Assembly: GCF_949769195.1 (NCBI RefSeq)
Contig: NZ_OX458333.1
Span: 2,666,001-2,730,000, forward strand
DNA length: 64,000 bases
Reading direction: 5' to 3'
Source: Methylocaldum szegediense
GTDB taxonomy: Bacteria; Pseudomonadota; Gammaproteobacteria; Methylococcales; Methylococcaceae
This document shows, piece by piece, positions 62,478-64,000 of the stretch (positions are counted from its first letter, which is position 1; each line of letters starts with the position of its first letter). The position numbers and the translations under genes were made by a program. The notes beneath the pieces are model-generated. The model searched no databases and was not told the origin of the DNA. It saw only the letters and a list, made by a program, of their open reading frames with translations.

Positions 62478-62608
62478 GAACATCCGAATAACAACCGTCC
62501 CCAGCCGACATTTTGAGGAGTCTGCCTATGAAGTAAGCGATCCGTTCGCCGCCCCAAAATCTCGTACCATCCTTCCCTACTCGCTGAGCAGCACCGATCG
62601 AGCGTTTC

Positions 62609-64000
62609 ATGGCCGAACCGAACACTCCCCCTCCCGAAGAAACACTCAAGCATCATGTGGAAGAGGTCATCACGCTCCTAAACAAACAGAAGCTCGAGGA
62701 GACCATCGTCCATCAGCGCGCGATGCCGCGCCAAGATTTGGTGGAAACCCTGCTGCACAAGCGCCATCAGGCCGCACTCAAGCAAAAGCTCGACAAACTG
62801 CACGCAGCCGATATCGCCTATATTCTGGAGGTGCTCCCTCTGGAGCAGCGCCTTCTGGTCTGGAACCTGGTCAAGTCCGAACTCGATGGACTGATCCTCC
62901 TCGACGTGTCCGACGCAGTGCGCGAAACACTCATTTCCGACATGGACACGGAGGAACTGCTATCGGCCACGGAGCAGCTCGAAACGGACGAAATCGCCGA
63001 CCTCGCACCGGATTTGCCGGAAGAAGTTTTGCAGGAACTTCTGGAACATCTGAACGACCAGAACCGGGAACGCTTGCAATCGGTACTGTCGCACAGAGAG
63101 GATACCGTGGCGGCCCTCATGGACTTCGGCATGGTCACGATAAGGGAAGACATCAGCTTGGGCGTGGTATTGCGCTATCTGAGGCGTCGTGGCGATTTGC
63201 CCGAACATACCGACAAGCTGTTCGTGGTCGACAAGCGCAACGCCCTAAAGGGTGTACTGCCTCTGAAACGCCTGCTGACCAACCCTCCCGAAAAACTGGT
63301 TTCGGAAATCATGAGCAAGGACGTCGTGTTTTTCCATCTCGACGACGACGCTGACGAGGCTGCTCGCGCGTTCGAACGCTACAACCTCTTATCGGCGCCG
63401 GTTGTCGATCGCGAGGGCAAGCTGCAAGGGCGCATCGGCATCGACGCCATCGTCGATTACATTCGTGAAAAATCCGATGAAGAAATGCTGTCGCAGGCCG
63501 GCCTGCTCGAAGAAGAGGACATTTCCTCCAGCGTTTGGAAGAGCGCGCAGAACCGTTGGTTTTGGCTGGCGATTAATCTCGTCACGGCCTTCATCAGTAC
63601 CCGGGTCATCGGACTTTTCGAGGACACCATCGTCAAAGTCGTTGCCCTAGCCTCGCTCATGCCGATCGTCGCCGGCATCGGGGGCAACACCGGTAATCAG
63701 ACCAGCATGATGATCGTCCGCTCCATCGCTCTCGGCGTGATCAACCCGTCAAATGTGAAACGGCTGATTTACAAGGAACTGGCTATCGGACTCCTCAACG
63801 GAGCCGTGTGGGGCTCGGTACTCGGCCTCATCGCCTACTTGCTTTACCGGGACATCGAACTCGGCATGGTCATGATGGGCGCGACCCTACTGAACCTACT
63901 GGTAGCGGCCATCATGGGAATCGCCATACCCTTGGTGCGTCATCGGCTAGGTCTTGATCCCGCGGTCGGCACCAGTGTGCTACTGACCGCCATGACGGAC
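62609..64000 (+). CDS. mgtE: Magnesium transporter MgtE (3' end outside window)
   Basis: The first 464 codons are visible and the frame is still open at the edge. An N-terminal helical domain of MgtE repeats (LLHKRHQAALKQKLDKLHAADIAYILEVLP) covers residues 1-135, two CBS domains follow to about 260 (IMSKDVVFFHLDDDADEAARAFERYNLLSAPVVD), then the membrane pore starts (NRWFWLAINLVTAFIST), with MPIVAGIGGNTGNQTSMMIVRSIALG. MgtE is a Mg2+ channel gated by cytoplasmic Mg2+. I choose ATG 62609; the 131 bp before it shows nothing certain. Confidence 0.94.
   Translation, partial: MAEPNTPPPEETLKHHVEEVITLLNKQKLEETIVHQRAMPRQDLVETLLHKRHQAALKQKLDKLHAADIAYILEVLPLEQRLLVWNLVKSELDGLILLDVSDAVRETLISDMDTEELLSATEQLETDEIADLAPDLPEEVLQELLEHLNDQNRERLQSVLSHREDTVAALMDFGMVTIREDISLGVVLRYLRRRGDLPEHTDKLFVVDKRNALKGVLPLKRLLTNPPEKLVSEIMSKDVVFFHLDDDADEAARAFERYNLLSAPVVDREGKLQGRIGIDAIVDYIREKSDEEMLSQAGLLEEEDISSSVWKSAQNRWFWLAINLVTAFISTRVIGLFEDTIVKVVALASLMPIVAGIGGNTGNQTSMMIVRSIALGVINPSNVKRLIYKELAIGLLNGAVWGSVLGLIAYLLYRDIELGMVMMGATLLNLLVAAIMGIAIPLVRHRLGLDPAVGTSVLLTAMTD

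Noticed and set aside
62365-63354. 329-codon open frame overlapping ybeD and mgtE
   Set aside because: It is in another frame of real genes, with Arg/Gly/Ser-rich sequence; mgtE explains the region fully.

Overview
The window is a chromosomal core region of a gammaproteobacterium. Gammaproteobacterial hallmarks include BamD and LolB, the secE-nusG-rplKAJL-rpoBC order behind a tRNA-tuf unit, hemA-prfA-prmC, mreBCD-mrdA-rodA-mltB-dacA, and cytochrome c4. The gatCAB genes imply indirect tRNA amidation. The mixture (YihV-like kinase beside bamD, small RRM protein, large PstA/PstC) is most like the Methylococcales, but that assignment is inference.

Layout. 1-3930: end of a sigma54 activator, then an MgtC-like protein and a penicillin-acylase-type hydrolase on the minus strand. 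4028-11161: rph, beta carbonic anhydrase, rdgB, a ZIP transporter with pgeF and rluD, bamD, a PfkB kinase and a small RNA-binding protein. Between rph and the carbonic anhydrase lies a short palindromic repeat. 11374-13221: a large unrecognised lipoprotein. 13607-18355: pstSCAB for phosphate uptake. 18541-21617: a retropepsin-like protease, an inactive transglutaminase fused to seven membrane helices, and an ATP-grasp ligase. 21853-22467: cytochrome c4.

22701-36250 (minus strand) is the transcription/translation block: tRNA-Tyr, Gly, Thr, tuf, tRNA-Trp, secE, nusG, rplK, rplA, rplJ, rplL, rpoB, rpoC. It starts from a near-consensus promoter and ends in tandem terminators. Upstream on the same strand are a TPR lipoprotein gene, lolB, ispE, tRNA-Gln, prs, rplY and pth. 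42124-45794 (plus) holds hemA, prfA, prmC and a JAMM peptidase. 45813-50108 (minus) holds a DUF502 protein and an 1125-residue fusion of a hemolysin-III/PAQR domain to a P2-type ATPase, with a palindrome-rich region upstream. 50109-53396 is gatCAB. 53496-64000 (plus) is the cell-shape and peptidoglycan block followed by dat, ybeD and mgtE, which runs off the end.

Most of the window is ordinary core genome. The points worth attention are the PAQR-ATPase fusion, the protease/transglutaminase/ATP-grasp cassette, mreC with no usual start codon in a sensible place (best start ATC), the orphan lipoprotein, and several hairpins or leader regions placed where they could control expression. I see no CRISPR array, insertion sequence, prophage or rRNA gene.
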